Positions 62,157 through 64,000 of a stretch of 64,000 nt of DNA are shown here, one piece after another. The position numbers and the translations under genes were made by a program. Positions within the stretch are counted from its first letter, which is position 1, and the number at the start of each line of letters is the position of its first letter. Source of the DNA: Betaproteobacteria bacterium (lineage in GTDB: Bacteria > Pseudomonadota > Gammaproteobacteria > Burkholderiales > Casimicrobiaceae); assembly GCA_013298695.1 (NCBI GenBank), contig JAAFIS010000001.1, positions 620,001-684,000 of the forward strand, read 5' to 3'. The notes under the pieces were generated by a model. That model did not search any database and was not told where the DNA came from. It was given only the letters and a program-made list of their open reading frames with translations.

Positions 62157-62525
62157 ATGCCATCCAAAGAAACCCTAGATAAATTTGTAGCCCGAGTAGT
62201 AGAGGGCGCACACGCCGAAGCGATTGAAGAGTTCTATACGCTAGAGGCCAGTATGCAGGAAAATTTGTCAGAGCCACGACACGGCCGAGACCAGCTTATT
62301 ACAAAAGAGAAAGCTGCGCTCGCACGCGCAAAGTCGGTGAAATCCACCTGCGTCCCCCCGGTCTTTGTAAACGGAGATCATGTGGTGATCCGGTGGGTGT
62401 TCGAGTTTGATTGGTTAGACGGTCGTAAAAGCCGCATTGAAGAGCTTGCTCATCAGCGGTGGGAAGGTGAGCGGATCGCCCAGGAAACGTTTTTCTACGA
62501 TCCAGCCCAATTTGTGCCAAAGTAA
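62157..62525 (+). CDS. SnoaL-like (NTF2-fold) protein
   Basis: 122 residues. FVARVVEGAHAEAIEEFYTLEASMQENLSEP and GDHVVIRWVFEFDWLDGRKSRIEELAHQRWEGERIAQETFFYDP are typical of SnoaL-like NTF2 domains. No signal peptide. Probably co-transcribed with the thioesterase. Function unknown. Confidence 0.87.
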   Translation: MPSKETLDKFVARVVEGAHAEAIEEFYTLEASMQENLSEPRHGRDQLITKEKAALARAKSVKSTCVPPVFVNGDHVVIRWVFEFDWLDGRKSRIEELAHQRWEGERIAQETFFYDPAQFVPK

Positions 62526-63323
62526 CGGAAATCGGAAAGGGCGTGGCTAGAGGCGCGCCCGCCTGCAAATGCGAGCTGTTTACTTTCAGCAAGTTTGCTA
62601 TGTGACCTGATGTGTTTCGAAACGTCGCTCTTTCGTGTCGCCAAGGATGTATTGGCGTTAATCGGTACTCCACACCCATCGCGCTTTGGGGCGAAACGCG
62701 CGCGGCGTTGGGACGAAGGCGCAAATTCGTCTGGCTGCTCAAGTGCATGCAAGTTGCGGAACGCAGGCCCGAGCACTGCGACCACCAACGTGAAGTGCTC
62801 GTCGGTAAAGTACAGCCCAGCGCCCAAGCCTGTCTCCATCGGTTCAAACCTGTCGCGCGTGTCGGCCGCCTTTAGTAAGCGTGCTTCCGTCGTTTGCGCG
62901 ATGTAGAGGTTGCCTTTCGCGTTCAATACGGCTGAGCCGAACTCCATTCACTCAGGAAGTCGCGCGCGATGTTGAATGGCCTGTACCGATGAAGCAGAAC
63001 CCACACGACAAGAGGCGATCAACGATAGACGACGAGCGAATTGGAACTGTCGTTCAGCCCGCTCCGCTCGTTTGGCGCTCGCCACGGTGCAAACCGCTTC
63101 TCGACATACCGAAAGTTTTCATGTTGACGCGTCGCCGAGTTCGCTGCAACGCGGATCGAATACGGCTCCAGACACGGCGCGCGCCTAGCCAAATATGTGT
63201 GCTGCGCATGTTTGCAGAGTCCATTTCGACCACGGGCCTCTGCGAGTTTTTGGACCCAGGCGCGCACTTGTCTGAACGAAGTCTGTCGAGCGCATAAAAA
63301 CAATGGCGATGTAGCGAATAGTC
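62526..63323. other. Intergenic, probably decayed coding DNA
   Basis: About 800 bp with no convincing gene. On the minus strand the segment 62947 to about 62760 reads FGSAVLNAKGNLYIAQTTEARLLKAADTRDRFEPM, which recalls a blade of a YCF48/BNR-type propeller, but the frame upstream and downstream makes no sense as a protein. I see it as a possible fragment only. Confidence 0.35.
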
Positions 63324-63351
63324 TGTCCGCTTTTCGCGCCAAATCGCGTTT
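63324..63351 (+). promoter_or_regulatory. ECF-type promoter
   Basis: TGTCCGC, 15 nt, GCGTTT, 30 bp before CTG 63382 and 90 bp before ATG 63442. Confidence 0.55.
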
Positions 63352-63381
63352 GCAAAGACAAGGACAGACTGGAGACGAAAC

Positions 63382-64000
63382 CTGACACATTCATCAGCTA
63401 CGCGAGGCAAAATCACCAATACGCTGTGGCGCAGCGTAATCATGACCGTTGCAGTTACCGGGGTGCAATCGGCATTCGCTGCAACTTACACCGTGACCAG
63501 CTGTGCCGACACTGGACCTGGATCGTTACGGGAGGCGATTTCTGCTGCGAACAGCAACCCCGGTGCCGACAACGTCAACTTCAACCTGACCTGTTCCACC
63601 ATCACTTTGCTCAGCACGATCGATATCGGTGAAGACATCGTCATTCAAGGCCCAGGTTCAGCGGGATTGACGATTACCAGCTCTGCGAATCGCATTTTTT
63701 CGCTGCTGCCGGAGGCAGCGCCACCCGCGTTTCAGCAGATCGCAATCAGCGGAATCAGATTTGCCAACTCAAGCAACGAAGGGGGCGGCGCGATTGATGC
63801 TCAGCGTAGCAACCTTTCACTTCAGGAAACTGTATTCGCCAACAACGATGCCGAGGGGGGTGGCGCGATCACGTTCAGCTCAACCGTCGCAGCGCCGCGC
63901 TCGCTGGTGATTGAAAACTCCACCTTTGTCGGCAATGGTCGTTCAGTGATAACAGCTGGCGGTGCCGTTGCCGCAGGCAACGCGCTAGTTACGATTCGCC
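63382..64000 (+). CDS. Exported parallel-beta surface protein, N-terminal part
   Basis: The gene is cut by the window end. From ATG 63442 the protein starts MTVAVTGVQSAFAATY, too short for a signal peptide. The same frame upstream reads TRGKITNTLWRSVI, which together with it forms a normal signal peptide, so the true start is probably a non-ATG codon such as CTG 63382. CADTGPGSLREAISAANSNPGADNV, the CSLREA/choice-of-anchor start, follows, then GGGAID and NSTF repeats of a parallel beta helix. It is closely related to 38061-39662 and 45873-47486, so an IPTL-CTERM-like tail is expected beyond the window. Confidence 0.8.
   Translation, partial: MTHSSATRGKITNTLWRSVIMTVAVTGVQSAFAATYTVTSCADTGPGSLREAISAANSNPGADNVNFNLTCSTITLLSTIDIGEDIVIQGPGSAGLTITSSANRIFSLLPEAAPPAFQQIAISGIRFANSSNEGGGAIDAQRSNLSLQETVFANNDAEGGGAITFSSTVAAPRSLVIENSTFVGNGRSVITAGGAVAAGNALVTIR

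Noticed and set aside
62495-62947. 150-codon minus-strand open frame with one propeller-like segment
   Set aside because: It overlaps the SnoaL-like gene and most of the frame makes no sense as protein; at most a fragment.

Overview
The window reads as chromosomal DNA of a Gram-negative bacterium, most likely a beta- or gammaproteobacterium. The evidence is a TonB-dependent receptor, many signal peptides, IPTL-CTERM-like tails, a TIGR02999-type ECF sigma factor paired with a Ser/Thr kinase, and moderately high GC by eye. I cannot name the genus. Most of the DNA encodes exported proteins, with small housekeeping or accessory genes between them.

Layout. 1-1440: end of a DMT transporter and an aldo/keto reductase. 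1589-6999: two divergent secreted polysaccharide-lyase-like proteins. 7208-7636: SRPBCC protein. 7712-22340: seven tandem 'delta-60' beta-propeller proteins. 22544-28729: two DUF1566 proteins, a secreted protein and a TonB-dependent receptor. 29305-32717: two more propeller proteins. 32849-34624: M61-like peptidase. 34625-36267: gene-poor, with a broken Lipoprotein_15 gene. 36268-37822: GNAT and ilvE. 38061-47486: two parallel-beta surface proteins with IPTL-CTERM-like tails, a tenth propeller protein, a frameshifted Cass2-like cassette with a canonical attC, a racemase and a leucine-rich-repeat protein. 47761-55774: small accessory genes (hydrolase, LysE, VOC, DUF4440-like, DinB, GNAT, DUF1993, DUF1761). 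56371-60033: ECF sigma factor and Ser/Thr kinase. 60346-62525: hydrolase, thioesterase, SnoaL-like protein. 63382-end: a third IPTL-CTERM-type surface protein, cut by the window edge.

Three observations tie the region together. (1) A bipartite sequence, TGTCCGG then exactly 15 nt then GCGTTA (with variants), recurs more than 20 times. It lies almost always just upstream and in the sense orientation of a gene for an exported protein, often as divergent pairs. It has the layout of an ECF sigma promoter, and one copy (57004-57031) sits directly before the kinase gene next to the ECF sigma gene. I infer an autoregulated sigma/kinase circuit that controls a surface and secreted protein repertoire. 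(2) All ten delta-60 proteins have exactly 7 or 14 repeats, so one or two seven-bladed propellers, and nearly every blade carries a Cys pair, which ordinary delta-60 repeats lack. (3) Thirteen exported proteins with unrelated catalytic or binding parts (propeller, lyase, LRR) end in the same EF-hand/dockerin-like module (Cys-x-Leu-Asp-x-Asp-Gly-Asp ... Cys-Gly-Met), with no cohesin visible.

Other structure: promoter-proximal long-range hairpins at four promoters; four copies of a doublet of GCCC-N9-GGGC palindromes spaced 66-68 bp; near-identical 3' ends among four tandem propeller genes; and one attC site without an integrase.
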